64,000 nucleotides of DNA from Isoetes taiwanensis. Its lineage: Eukaryota > Streptophyta > Lycopodiopsida > Isoetales > Isoetaceae. The stretch lies in NCBI GenBank assembly GCA_021234155.1, contig JAJEKV010000032.1, positions 12,850,283 through 12,914,282 of the forward strand. Direction: 5' to 3'. Each line of letters begins with the position of its first letter. Positions within the stretch are counted from its first letter, which is position 1. A program made the position numbers and the translations under genes. This document shows, piece by piece, positions 12,401 through 23,275 of this stretch. The notes beneath the pieces are model-generated. The model saw nothing but the letters and a program-made list of their open reading frames with translations. It was not told where the DNA came from and ran no database searches.

Positions 12401-12879
12401 CATTCAATGGAGCACCCCCACCCCCCTGTTATTCATATGGAGTTTCTAATGGTTCACGAGGACATCGATACATGGCCAAATATATATGATACACACATGC
12501 CAAAATACGTATGCATGCAACCCTCCCACGTCTAACAATTCACGAGGACATCCATATACACATGTCCAATGGTTCGCCAGGACATCCATATACACATGCC
12601 CAAACACACAGGATGCAACCCTTTCACCCTCGAAACCTTAGAACAGCTTCGTATTGTTCACTCTCAGTTAACCAAAACCTTCTATAAAACGAGTCGCTTA
12701 GCACGACGATCAAGATTGCCCAAATTAAACATCCAACGGTCCGAGCGTACTGATGGATGCTCCAGACGAAGATGCACTTAAAACAACCGGAAAGGGGGGT
12801 GGGGGGTTCCAATGATGTGGGTTTTTATTATGGTGCTATGCATACAAAATATATACGAAAACATGTACGGGATGTGCAA

Positions 12880-13268
12880 TTCATGTGTACGGAAAACTGA
12901 TGTAAACCTCTATAATGCTACAAATAGGAGGATGCAAAATAAGGGCCACAAGATTAGGCGATAAGGTTGGGATTTTGCAAAACCCAATATATCAATACTA
13001 AATGCAATATAATATAGCCATTTTTACTATCTTAATCCATGCATACACAATCCATGCAAGTACTTAGACAACAAAAGTAGGCAATAGAGACAATTTTACC
13101 AACCATTTTGTCATCTAGAAACATAGACACGTTAGTAGGGCCCCACTATAAGGGGGAAAAACACAATATAAGTAAAAGCAAAAAAACAATATAAGGAAAA
13201 GCAAAATTGAAGATGCACTAGTGACAATCGTATTCAACTTGAATAAGTTGTTTTCAAAAAGTGGTACT
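12880..13268. repeat. Dispersed repeat R1, copy 1
   Basis: Shares segments such as AGGAGGATGCAAAA, TTTTTACTATC and TAGAAACATAGACACGTT, in the same order, with 34560-35235. No coding capacity is seen. The similarity is patchy and suggests an old non-autonomous element. The 480 bases before it (12400-12880) hold nothing recognisable. Confidence 0.6.
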
Positions 13269-13274
13269 AATCAA

Positions 13275-13810
13275 TTTTTATTTTATTTTTTTAAGAAAAG
13301 GAAGTTTTTATATTTTATATAATAAAAAGTACAGAGTACAATGTTCCAAACTTCACAGAGGATTACCACAGGAGTAACCTCAACCTCTTCATCCTCTATG
13401 AACTGAAACTTATTCAAATGAGTAACAGCAAAACAAAAGAAGTATAAGATAGCTAACAATGGTTAAAGAAACCTGATTCTCAAAATGTTGTGTCTGAGGT
13501 GCATAGTAGAGTGTTGCATTGCCGGGGTCACAGATAGCCTAAAGCTGGCTAGGCTTAGTACAAGCCCAGCCGCCAGACTCCTCCCCTAAAAGCCTGGTGC
13601 AAGATATAGAAGCTCCTGTATAGCCCCCTAGCTCGGCAATCTCCACTGAAAGGGTCACCCTGTAAGGGAGATTGTCCCATCAAGGAGCCCATACATCCTT
13701 GATAAATAAGCACATCCATCTTGTTAATCATGGCAACTACTGCCAAATCTACCTGTATACTACTTTTGAAGTAGCATAGAAGACCGGCTATACCACCAGT
13801 TGTCACTGCA
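13275..13810 (-). mobile_element. LINE family C 3' fragment (L1-like)
   Basis: On the minus strand an A-rich terminus (13270-13330) follows a GTACTCTGTACTTTTTAT element typical of plant L1 3' ends. Upstream, about 13545-13640 matches 28685-28775 (CCCAGCCGCCAGA, GTGCAAGAT, CCCTAGCTCGGC in order), where LINE-like coding sequence is present. Only a decayed 3' piece remains. Confidence 0.55.
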
Positions 13811-15128
13811 CATTTTACTCTTACCGAGATACAAAGAAGTGAAATAAAGAAACAAATCAGTGTAAGAAGAGCAGCCTGCCACTCTGCTCATAGAAGCTGC
13901 CACCGCTTCATGGATTCTGGTCTCTCAGCTTTACTCAAATAAATCACCTGTGAATTGCATCAAATAAAATGCTGCATTGTCGGGGTAGGCAATCCAATTG
14001 AAGCTGGCTAGACAAACAAGGTGCTGCGCACGGAGGGTTGCCCTTCGGTGGCCCGAGAGTGTGTTTTCATGTTTCTTGCTATCGTTTTGTTTCATGGTTC
14101 TTGTTGGGTCATTTGATGTGTTTGGGATTATTAATGGTTTGAAAGGAGGGTTTTGTTTTGTGTTGTTTTATTTTCCTTTGTTTATGAATTGTGCATGGAC
14201 CAAGCCTATTTCTAGCATGGTGCTAATGACTTGAGATTCCTGACATGAGATTTTTATTATTCTTTTTGCCTGCAGCTTTACATACTTTGTAGGAAGAGGC
14301 GTTATTTGTTGTTTTTATGTTCTAAAGCATCAACAACAATTCCAAGACCTAGATATGACACCTTTAGAGATCGTAGCCATATATGAGCATTGATGCAGGG
14401 GGTGCGGTGCAGTGTAATTTCTAGTGGATGACCAAGACCAACAGTGCTAATTTGAAATTTCATTGATATGGTGTAAGAATGGTATCAATATAATGTAAGA
14501 ATGCTTGAGTCATAACTTATAGCCTAGATGTGTTGTTGGATTCCAGTAGCTTAAGTTTAAGATGTAATCACTTGCACAATCTCTAGCTTATAGTTAGAGG
14601 GAATGATGCAATACCCTTGCGAATTAAATTTGTAAGCATGTTAAAGTAGAATAATGAATAGTCTTCAATAACCGCATAACTCTTTGTAAGTTCTATGAAG
14701 CCAATAATATTAAATGTAAGCCTTGATAAGGAAAAATATTAACTCGCAACTTCATACACTGGCCTGTATTTTCTAGAGTGTAAGTCAGTGTATGTCCTTG
14801 TAGAACTCCAAGTTGTATTTTCTAGAATGTAAGTCATTGTATGTCCATGTAGAACTCCAAGTTGTATGCTGCAAATACAACCACATAGAAATAGGAGCTA
14901 GAATTTGTACGACATTACAACTGCTTTCATTGTCTGTTTAAGGTTAGATACCATTTCTGCAATTAAAGTAAAATCTCGAACCTATCAAATTCGTACCTAG
15001 CTCTATATCCTATAATTATCGAGATTACTCTTATACTAGCCTTCTACAAAAAAAATGTATTTTAATAAACAAAAAATCATAAAGCAATAAGGACATTGTC
15101 CAAACACGTAGTCTAACAACACCATAGA
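13811..15128. other. No recognisable gene; one 49-bp tandem duplication
   Basis: No supported coding sequence. At 14765-14862 a 49-bp unit (TGTATTTTCTAGA...AACTCCAAGT) occurs twice in tandem with a few differences. Confidence 0.5.
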
Positions 15129-15262
15129 TAAGATAAGATAAGATAAGATAAGATGAATTTTTACGTCCACGGGAACCCAACGGGTTATGGGACGGCACAT
15201 GCAAGGGCAACAGCCCATCTAAAACCTGGGGACTAGGCCCCATCACCAAACGATCATTCATA
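15129..15262 (-). mobile_element. Short LINE family A-like 3' end with TTATC tail
   Basis: A run of AAGAT units (15129-15153) is followed by CGTCCACGGGAACCCAACGG and GGTTATGGGAC, the same layout as the terminal bases of family A copies (tail, CGTCCAC, GGGACC). Read on the minus strand this is a 3' end with a (TTATC)n tail instead of (CTATT)n. No coding part remains. Confidence 0.6.
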
Positions 15263-15559
15263 TATGGTACAAAATGCAGCACCAACGATAGAGACAGAAG
15301 CAATGCTGAGACATATTTCCCTAGATCACCGCAAAGATGTCCATTTACCAGATGTATTGATGTTAACCGCGGAACAAAACACCAATAAAATCAAAGGGCC
15401 TGATAATCTTTGAGTTGCTAAAAAGTAGGTTTTGCTGCAAAACGAATTTGTTGGCAGAAGCGTCTTAAGAAAGTATAAATGGAGATGAATGGACTTATTG
15501 ACAACAGCACGACTAGAATTTCCTAGTACAACATGGAATTAAGATATTTATAGATTACC
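15263..15559. other. Spacer without recognisable feature
   Basis: AT-rich DNA; nothing supported on either strand. Confidence 0.4.
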
Positions 15560-15925
15560 TTCTTATCCACTTCCTCTGCCATTCATAAAATAGAAACTTT
15601 TCATCTGCCAGGGAGTAATACCCAAAAAGGGAGAGAACGTTTATGTGCTTAACTTTACCAAGAGTTTGCATCTCTGCAAGGAACTCCATGTTACCTTGAT
15701 TTTTAGCCTAGCTAAGCTTCTTCACAACAAGCGTACCTAATCGGGAGGAATTGCTTTATAAACGGTTTCAAATCCTCCATCTCCAATGATGTTGGTTTTA
15801 CGTAAATTGGCCAAAAGAATATCTCGCAAATGTGAGCCTAGAGAAAGGGATTTCAAAGGTAGCAATGTTGATGCTCAAGGGTTCCTTGAATTTGTCGGTG
15901 TTCTTTGATGGAGAGGCTAGAATCG
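15560..15925 (-). pseudogene. EMS1/BRI1-type LRR receptor kinase fragment (kinase N-lobe)
   Basis: Minus-strand translation in shifting frames gives KEPLSINIATFEIPFSRLT, NIIGDGGFETVYKAI (from DNA near 15780), a degenerate VVKKLS, AKNQGNMEFLAEMQTLGKVK and LFGYYSLADEKFLFYE. This follows plant LRR-RLK subfamily X kinases such as EMS1 (EPLSINIA.FE, NIIGDGGFGTVYKA, VAVKKLS.AKTQGNREF, ETLGKVKH.NLV.LLGYCS). It covers the ATP-binding glycine loop, the catalytic-lysine region and helix C; the rest of the kinase and the LRR ectodomain are absent. Stops and frameshifts show it is dead. In life such kinases sit in the plasma membrane and sense peptide or steroid signals. A donor-like GTAATC after WIRR suggests an ancestral exon end. 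Confidence 0.8.
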
Positions 15926-16139
15926 GGGCAGAGCATTTAGGTTGGCCTTTTGTTACGCCAAAAGAGACATGCTCTCTTGCTTCAAGACCATCCTAAATCG
16001 ATCACCACAAATATGAGACAAAAGATGGCAACTATACTTCCAATTCCCAAAATTACTTTTGAATCCACCAAAAGAATAGGCCTACAGCAACCCAATCCAA
16101 CAACAGTACTACACAGACCAGTGAAAGATGCATAACTTA

Positions 16140-16680
16140 AACTCTTGCAGCTTTCATTGAAGCTCGTAGTGCATGCATTTAGAATTTGATGAACATGGCC
16201 TCATCCGGTTTGAAGCCATGCAATCAAGCGTCTGTTGAAAAAGATAGTGGGCCTCTTTGAAAAAACCATAATGGGAATACGTTGCAACAATTGTATTCCA
16301 AGATATGACATCTTTCTCATCCATCCCGGTTGGAAAATCTCGGATGCATCATTGATTATCGGTCTTCCCATGCATATTGATGAGGGCATTCCCAACGATA
16401 GTTGCTGATTCAAACCCATACTATATAGCATGTGCATGAATTAATTTGCCTTCTGTTAAAAAAACTAAAGCTGGCACAACCGTTGAGAAGAACTATGTAG
16501 ATAATGGTGTTTGGACTCTCCTTTGCTAACTGCATTTGTTGATAAATGCCAAATGCCTCTTTTCCATAACCATGCTCTATATGTGCTGCAATCATGGTTG
16601 AACATGATATAATATTCCTTTTCTCGCATTTGGTTGAACACTTTGTGCACATCTTCAAAGCAAACCTCCTCTAGATGGAA
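16140..16680 (-). pseudogene. Pentatricopeptide-repeat (PPR) protein pseudogene
   Basis: The minus strand reads, across frameshifts, DVHKVFNQMREK, NIISCSTMIAAHIEHGYGKE, AFGIYQQMQL, PNTIIYIVLLNGCAS, then GNAL-like remains, EKDVISWNTIVATYSHYG, FFKEAHYLFQQ and ILNACTT. These are successive PPR units of the plant P/L/S type (VF..M..KN.ISW..MI..., P...T...LL.AC). About four repeats are recognisable. Intact PPR proteins bind organellar RNA in mitochondria or plastids for editing, splicing or processing. Several frame breaks make this copy non-functional. It lies just upstream, on the same strand, of the EMS1-like kinase relic; the two are unrelated genes. Confidence 0.85.
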
Positions 16681-18212
16681 TTATAATCTAGTTGTTGAGC
16701 AAATATTTGGCCATTCTAAGCCAGATGTCATTGAGGCTAGGAGAGGGCAAGAGCCAAGACTATTGCAGACCAGATATTTTGAACTCAAAGCAAGTAGCTA
16801 TTTGCAGCATGAAATTTCCTTAATGTCTGATAGCAATGTTAATAATCAACATTACCACATCCACTATTAAAACAACATGCCAGCAGAGAATGTTGTTACT
16901 GATCATATCACATCCAATATGAGGACAATGACATAAGTTCATGGCCATCCAAGATCCAAGTGACACCTGCTTGTTATGCAGCCTAGTGAAGACACATAAC
17001 AAAATATACAGAGGTGATTCCATACAATGGTCCTCAACCATGGCTATTTACTCTAAAACAGACCTTTAAAAATCCATGGGAACCGATCCTTTAATTCTGC
17101 TCAGGAAACCAAGCAGTTGGTTTTCCTCTGGGCTATGGAACAATTCATTCCAATTGTTTGGAAAACAAAGACTATTGTGACAACTTTAATGCTATTTACA
17201 ATTTTCTGTTCTGTACTTGCTACATTTTTGTCTGTTGCACTAAATTCTATCCCTCCCTAACACTCTGCAGCACCCTATCACGTGCTTATCTATAATGTGT
17301 AGAGCTTACCTACAAAATAAATTACAAAAGATTATATTACCATTGATTTGGGCCGATAAGGCATTTCCCAAGCAGTGAGACACAAGATGGGCCGTCCTTC
17401 CCAAACTCGCGGAAGTACTGAAAACACACAAGTGGAAAAAAATGGATAAACTGGCTACATAGAAGTTTGCTCCAAATAACTGACAGCCACTTTGAATCAA
17501 TCCACGTTCTCTCCCAGGTTCTGGTACCCCCTATTACCACAGTTTGTGCATAAATAAGTTACCAAGGTAACTGAAAGATGCAACTTAGCATATCAATTTC
17601 CTTTCACCAAATTTAGCATCATCTTCTAAGATCAAAGCACAATGCACCACTGATAAAACTTCAAAAGGCTGTGATGTCCCCATACAGGATTCGAGATATA
17701 AGGTCAACTATAAATGCAATAAATATGCATTTACAAAAACCTGCCTTTATTCCAATAATTGACAAATTCCTTAATCTACTTGTTCAGTCCAGAATTTATT
17801 GAGTCCATAAAGCAAGCTGATTTGAACCTAACAAATAACTGATTTAGATAGAGGCTCCCAAAATCTATCATATGAACTTTTCTATTACTGTCAGAATAGA
17901 AGTTGTTCTATAAGCAAGACGATTAAATATAGCATTTCACATTATCATTCGTTGTTTATAGAGCTACCTGTAACCAGTTGCTGCCGTCATTTTAATCTGA
18001 AACTTCTCGTCATAGGGTCGATTGAAAAACTCATGACTTACATCGAGCACGTCGTTCAAAAGCTTTTGAGAAATTCAATGGCCTTTCTGTGGATGAAGAG
18101 ACGTGAACAAAATTTACGAGAACTTGCCTACAGAAATAAGGAATGCAAGATTGGAGCTTCATCTGTCTTCCCAGTTAGCCGGTTCAAGCATCCCTGACCC
18201 ACAACGTAGGTG
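16681..18212 (-). other. Possible exon remnants of an unidentified gene
   Basis: Two minus-strand stretches look exon-like. At about 17347-17425 a tract ending TTTTCAG precedes a block reading YFREFGKDGPSCVSLLGK and then a GTAATA donor. At about 17965-18110 a block reads FERRARCKSHEFFNRPYD and KMTAATGYR before GTAGCT. The same orientation and spacing suggest one old gene. I do not recognise the family. The remaining sequence is AT-rich with no supported feature. Confidence 0.2.
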
Positions 18213-18345
18213 ACCGAGAATTTACAGGGAAGAATAGGTTTGTAGCAGTCACCAGCATATCCTAGGGATATTCTAGCATATACCTAGGATATGCCAAAAA
18301 CCCACATAAACAAGGGTTTGCCCCCCTAGGGGCAACCCAAAAAAT
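18213..18345. repeat. Dispersed repeat R2, copy 1
   Basis: About 130 bases shared with 28567-28700: ATTTACAG, TAGCAGTCA, CATATACCTAG, ATATGCCA, AAACCCAC, AACAAGGG, TTGCCCCC and AGGGGCAACCCAAAAA in order. It contains nested CATATCCTAGG/CCTAGGATATG inverted repeats. No coding capacity. The element type is unknown. Confidence 0.7.
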
Positions 18346-20129
18346 AAGTAAAAATAACTTGGTACTAATAGCCACAATATAAACATCAAAAAGAACTTCC
18401 TAAGGTCATCAGAACTCTCAAGAGTAGCCTCAACCACATGCTGCAAAATCCAAGGTAGTTGGCAGATCATGGAATGAGTGAGTTCCAGTAGGTGAAATCT
18501 AGTTAGAGGAAGGGAGGCATCTAGTTGATTTCATCCCAAGAAGGAGCTAATAACATATTGATGGACACTTTCAGAAGATCAGGGGCAACCCCTGCACATG
18601 CCTTACTGTCACACCTACCCTTATGGAAGTAATGCATGGAACGAAGGCAGTAAGAGCGACGATCTAAGCAAAAATATACTTGTGAACAATAAGGAATGCA
18701 ATATAAGCTTTTCTTAGATAAAATTTCAGTCTATACTTAGCCATAGCAGTCTATTGGGGTGATCTAGAGTGTTGAGAAACTGGCAATGGAACTCCTATAA
18801 CTGCACCACTGTTCAAGAATGTCTTTTTGCCTTTGAAAACTGCAGCATTCTTCAAGAATGTCTTTTTGCCTAAGACTATGTAGCATCTTACTATGGCAAA
18901 TGAGATATTGCCCTCCAAATCTGATAGCTAGCCTTAGTTTCTAATGCTTCACACTATATGGTTTGTATGGTTTGTTGTCTTCCACACTACATGGTTTGTT
19001 GTCTTCCTGATTAACAAATGCACAAATGCATTATGCGCAAAGAACATTTTAAATCTGACCATTGCAAGGCTTAACATGGATGGCTATCAAAATATGCCTG
19101 CCATAGCATTCATATACTATTACTATGCCTCTTGTGAACAACTTGAATATTTTGTTTCGTATAGTTGTAAATTTCAACGAACCTTGATGTATGTTTTCTG
19201 AAACGTGTAGCTGTAAAAGCGATGGGACTTCATCCAACGGATGGTGCTGAAGATCCCTAATAAAATTTATTCCATTCATTTTTTTTATGTAAGTGGTGAA
19301 CCACCAACTTAAATAATGGAGCCGTAACATCATTTTACCATCATTTTTAGCACCCCAGCCTAACCAAGCCTACACCCTTTCTTGCAATTCTAGCACCTCA
19401 GCAAAATTTGATGTGTCATACGAATAGCCATTAGATTTTGAGTTTTTTTATATCGACGGTCATCGAAATTAGAAAAAACCCTAAAAATGCACGGAGATAC
19501 TACGGGCTATTATTTTCCAGTCTTCTTCAATCGCGGTTTTCCTCTTCATCTGCTCCCTCTGGCAAGATCAAAGCATATTTGTCTCTCTCTTTTTTTTTTT
19601 TGTTGTGGCTCCATTTGCTGTTCATAATAGGACAATGTAGACACTGTTTGACGATTGTGATTCAATAAAAGAAATCGCTGCTTCAGCTTACCCTGTTTCC
19701 AGGAAAATCCTTGTTTTATTCATCTCAGACAGAGGCAGATATTTGCCGGATCATGAGCGAGCCAGGTATGCTTTCATTGCTTTTTCTTTGTGTTTTCTTT
19801 GCCGGATTTTCCACGCATTTTTCTTTGTGTTGGTGCGCCAGGCTTCGTCCATCATTTTTCTGCAGCATCAGTCTTCCAAGTAAATTGAGGTTGCCTTTTT
19901 TTTAAGCCATTGCCGAATTTGAGTCCTTGGTTTAAGATATACGAGACAGGAAGAAATGGCTCTGCCATGGCATTGCATCTTGAACTGGGTTTTTTTGTAT
20001 TCCATGATGTTTTCTTCTGCCAGGGTTGGTGGATCCTTTGGGAACTGGCCAGATGAATCTGGCCACAGTATGCTCATACTGTGCTCATACTAACCAAGCC
20101 TTTTAGCAAATCCCAGCTTCTGCTTGCTT
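18346..20129. other. No recognisable gene
   Basis: AT-rich; a TTCAAGAATGTCTTTTTGCC segment of 20 bases is duplicated near 18811 and 18852. No coding sequence, RNA gene or element end is supported. Confidence 0.45.
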
Positions 20130-20640
20130 CAATAGATCATAAATTCATTCCAGTTCTGATCCACAATGTAAGCCCATTTGTGAGTCCTTGATAATTGTGG
20201 AGAATATAGACTCTTCAAACTAGACTTCTCCAATATGGCCATACCTAGCATGCCATAACTTTTCTTGAGTGAGATCTTCTTGATACAACTCCAAGCATTA
20301 TGATGCAACTGAGTTTCAATAGCATACAGGCCTGCTGCATTCATGTGTTCTGTTAGTCAAACTTCAAACTTGCTGGCTGAATAAGATCAAAAGGATGGAT
20401 TGTGTAACATGTCTTTCCTTGACGAATATAATTGGCTTGCCTTCCCTATGGAATTTGGACGCTGATAATAGATTTGTCTACAAGTCTGAACGTAATGAAC
20501 ATCTTTGACCAACAATCTGTCTGCTGAAGAGATGAATTCAACATCCCCTTTGGGTTCAGGCTGGCTTTCAGTGCCATTTCCCATTGTAACAGTAAGAGAA
20601 TGATCCTCCTCGCAGTGCATTAGTAAATTCGACCTTCCCT
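20130..20640 (-). mobile_element. Ty1/copia fragment (pre-integrase region)
   Basis: The minus strand gives HSLTVTMGNGTESQPEPKGD, VEFISSADRLLVKDVHYV and, after a frame break, GLYAIETQLHHNAWSCIKK followed by a degenerate region with LEK.SLKSLYS. This matches the end of copia gag/protease and the GAG-pre-integrase domain (V.MGNG......GKGDV.F......L.VKDVLYV...GLYA.E...H..A). Integrase and RT are absent. The flanking sequence shows no LTR. It is a second copia lineage, in the opposite orientation to the 8.5-11.3 kb relic. Confidence 0.6.
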
Positions 20641-22714
20641 TTTATATAGTGTGAGTAACTTGAGATCTACCATTGGCAGCTCGTAAACAATATCCACTGC
20701 AAGTTTTTAAAAAGAGTGCATCCAAGCTTCGAGATTCTTTTTGAAAGCAGGGCACGTAGGAAGCCACAAACAAGGCCCTTAAATTACCGGTCTGTTATTG
20801 CCATCAGATAGAAGAGCATTTTTTTGTAACAGCGGGATTTCGATGTCTCTAAAAAAGGAAGAAGGAATTTTCGGTATTTAGGCATCTCTAGACGTGAAGT
20901 GGATTTTGACAACTTTTAAAAGAGGAACTATGGTGTTTTGACGTTTTTGTTGTGAAGTTATTTTGTTCTGTAGAGTTCAATTCTTCCTTCCGATGACTAT
21001 AGTTTATGCTGAATAGTGATTCTAATATCTTGTGCCATTGTTTGCTTATATGATGCAATAGGTATATGGAGCATTTTGTCTTTTTGTGCTCCATCCACAA
21101 ATCCATGGTAAGTCATCATGGTGCTTCTCCTTTCTAACGGCTTTTTATTCTTCCTTTTCTTTGCTCAGGTGTATGTCCTGTTGTTTCATCTTCTCTTCAA
21201 CATTTCTTCCTTTTATCGCTTTTTGACCAGTTGCAGGAAAGAACACGATGTGGCTGGATTACCTGTCCAGACCCCAGAGGCATAGTCTCAATGTTTAACG
21301 TAGACTAGGGCTTGTTTTTTTTTTCTTGCTTTCCTTTCCCGACTGGAGCTTCCTGGCTATGGTGCTGTCATACATCTGCCCATTTCTACATGACATTCCT
21401 ACTTCGAGAAGAAAGACCACGTAGAAGTATAGTGGGCGCAATGTGGAACCCTCATCTGCAAGACAAAAATGGAAATCTTACCTTGAAATCCAGGAGATTA
21501 TTCATCTTCTGCAACCCTGCACAATTGACCAAAGAATTCCTTCAATCAACACGGCTCTAGAAATATTCTATCTTAAAATTCAAGAGGTGGTTGATCTATA
21601 TTGGGCTGCAATTTTAAGCTGCACTGGATCTGAACTTGACAGCATTAAGGAGGAGAAATTATTACTTCACAAGCGACGTAGCTGCAATGCCTCTTTTTTG
21701 AGAGTTTGGATTAGAAAAGCTTGGCAGAATTTTTTGATTGAGATCCACATTCTTGTTCTTCACTTCAGATATTTCCAAGGATTTTGAGTTCAGCTCATTT
21801 CGTAACCTATGAACCTTCTCACCAAGGATGGTATGTTCTTCAACAGTTTTTGCATTTGTAGCTTGATTTTGAGTTCAGACATTCAGCCATTTCATGTGCC
21901 TCTGCAGTAGTCTTACGCTTATTTGCAACTTAAATACTAGGAGTTTCCATCCTGTTTCTCATACTCATTAACATTTTTGTAAAGAACGTTCTCATCTGTT
22001 TCCAACCTACATAAATCTTTTGCAGCAGACACGATTTCAATCTTCATTGCATCACATCTCTTTCATAACCATGTTGTAGCTTACATATTATGTGTATTGT
22101 GGTTCACTCTCGGACTCAGCCTTGGCGTCGGCGTGGGTTTGGGGCTTTCAAAGGGAGGCATTTTGAAGCCCATTCATATCTATGTCATTCTTCATGCATG
22201 TTGTGCTCTTGGGTGTAAGGATATTGCCTTAAAAACAAGCAGGGCCAGAGTTGAGTCCGTTATGGAGTGTGATAAGTTAGCCCATCATCACAAAAGGTAT
22301 AACTTGCAATCTATTGCATTGTGCGGCAGGCTTCTAATCATCCTGCAAGCTTACACCTTTCTATATTAGGGCCAGGCTGTCTATTTAATATGGTGCATAT
22401 TCTCTCCGGATTAAAGATTTCTTCCTTAGTGCCAGGTTGGTCTGGTTTATTAGCATAGCCAGTTTATTAGCATGGCATCAGGATGAATATATTGTTCAAG
22501 CTTCCACTTGGCTTCTACAGGAAAAGCTGACTTATTACGCCATGGCGAGGTAGCACTATTGCCTTTATAAGCAGAGCTTATTTCCTGTCAGGTACTTTCG
22601 CGTTTGCCATGCTTTTCAACTAGAGGTTCATGTGCTTTAGAAATACTTTCGTCTTTAGTTGGTACTTTCTTCTGCCCTGATATTGGTGAGTGTACAGGAG
22701 AAACTTTTTCTTCC
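20641..22714. other. No recognised gene; a few unassigned ORFs
   Basis: A plus-strand ORF at 21443-21787 (114 codons) and one at 22097-22369 with a glycine-rich SLGVGVGLGLSKG start have no recognised family and no supporting context. Both are treated as chance or unidentified relics. Confidence 0.35.
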
Positions 22715-23275
22715 TTTGTACCATAAGCAAGGAGAGTGTTGAGGAAATATATATGAATGTAAAGACACAACAACAAGGCTTTTAATACCTTTCTTTAGAA
22801 GCCCCACCAGTTTGGGTTAAAGCTCTTCTTCATTCAACAGTTGAATGATCTGCAAAAGTTCCCCAGATACACCTTTTATAGTGTTGGCTTTAGCACATGT
22901 GTCTTCTGGGGCGAAATGAACTTCCTCATTGACCGCAATGACCTCTTCATTAAGATCAAATATTTTTGGCCTAGCTTGATTGGCTATGCTTAAGAGGTCC
23001 TTAATTCCTTTTGGTTACACAGATTGCAGTCCTCTCTTTTTCTCTTCAACAATGCATTGGTTGCCACAGTTGTGCACATGCAAATCCAATCTATGTATTT
23101 GGTAGGTAATTTTGGGATCTACTGATTTTGTCCCCTGTTCTTTTGAAATTCTCCTGATACCTCCCCTTGGAGCATCCTTATAGTTGCTCGGATCAACCGA
23201 GAAAAGCCTAAGAACCCGAAAACTGGGTTCAGCATAAATATCAGCAAACATGCCCCTCTCTTTATGCAGAACCTG
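22715..23275 (-). pseudogene. OXP1: 5-oxoprolinase pseudogene (N-terminal hydantoinase A part)
   Basis: The minus strand reads FCIKRG, FADIYAEPSFRVLRLFSVD, PSNYKDAPRGGIRRI, VATNALL, a frame break, KDLLSIANQARPKIFDL, EEVIAVNEEVHF, IKGVSGELLQII, LNEEEL, GLLKKGIKSLVVVSLHSYIF and PQH. This tracks plant 5-oxoprolinase (DRGGTFTD.YAE, RVLKLLSVDP..Y.DAP..GIRRI, TTVATNALLERKG, NQARP.IFDL, KGVSGE, LLEKGI.CLAVVLMHSYT.P.HE). The intact enzyme is cytosolic and hydrolyses 5-oxoproline to glutamate with ATP in the glutathione cycle. Only about the first 200 of some 1,260 residues remain, with several frameshifts, a stop after EEEL and a lost KPSNLY segment. No introns are seen. Confidence 0.85.

Noticed and set aside
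22097-22369. Membrane protein gene with glycine-rich helix
   Set aside because: Single short ORF with no homology, splice signals or codon evidence.
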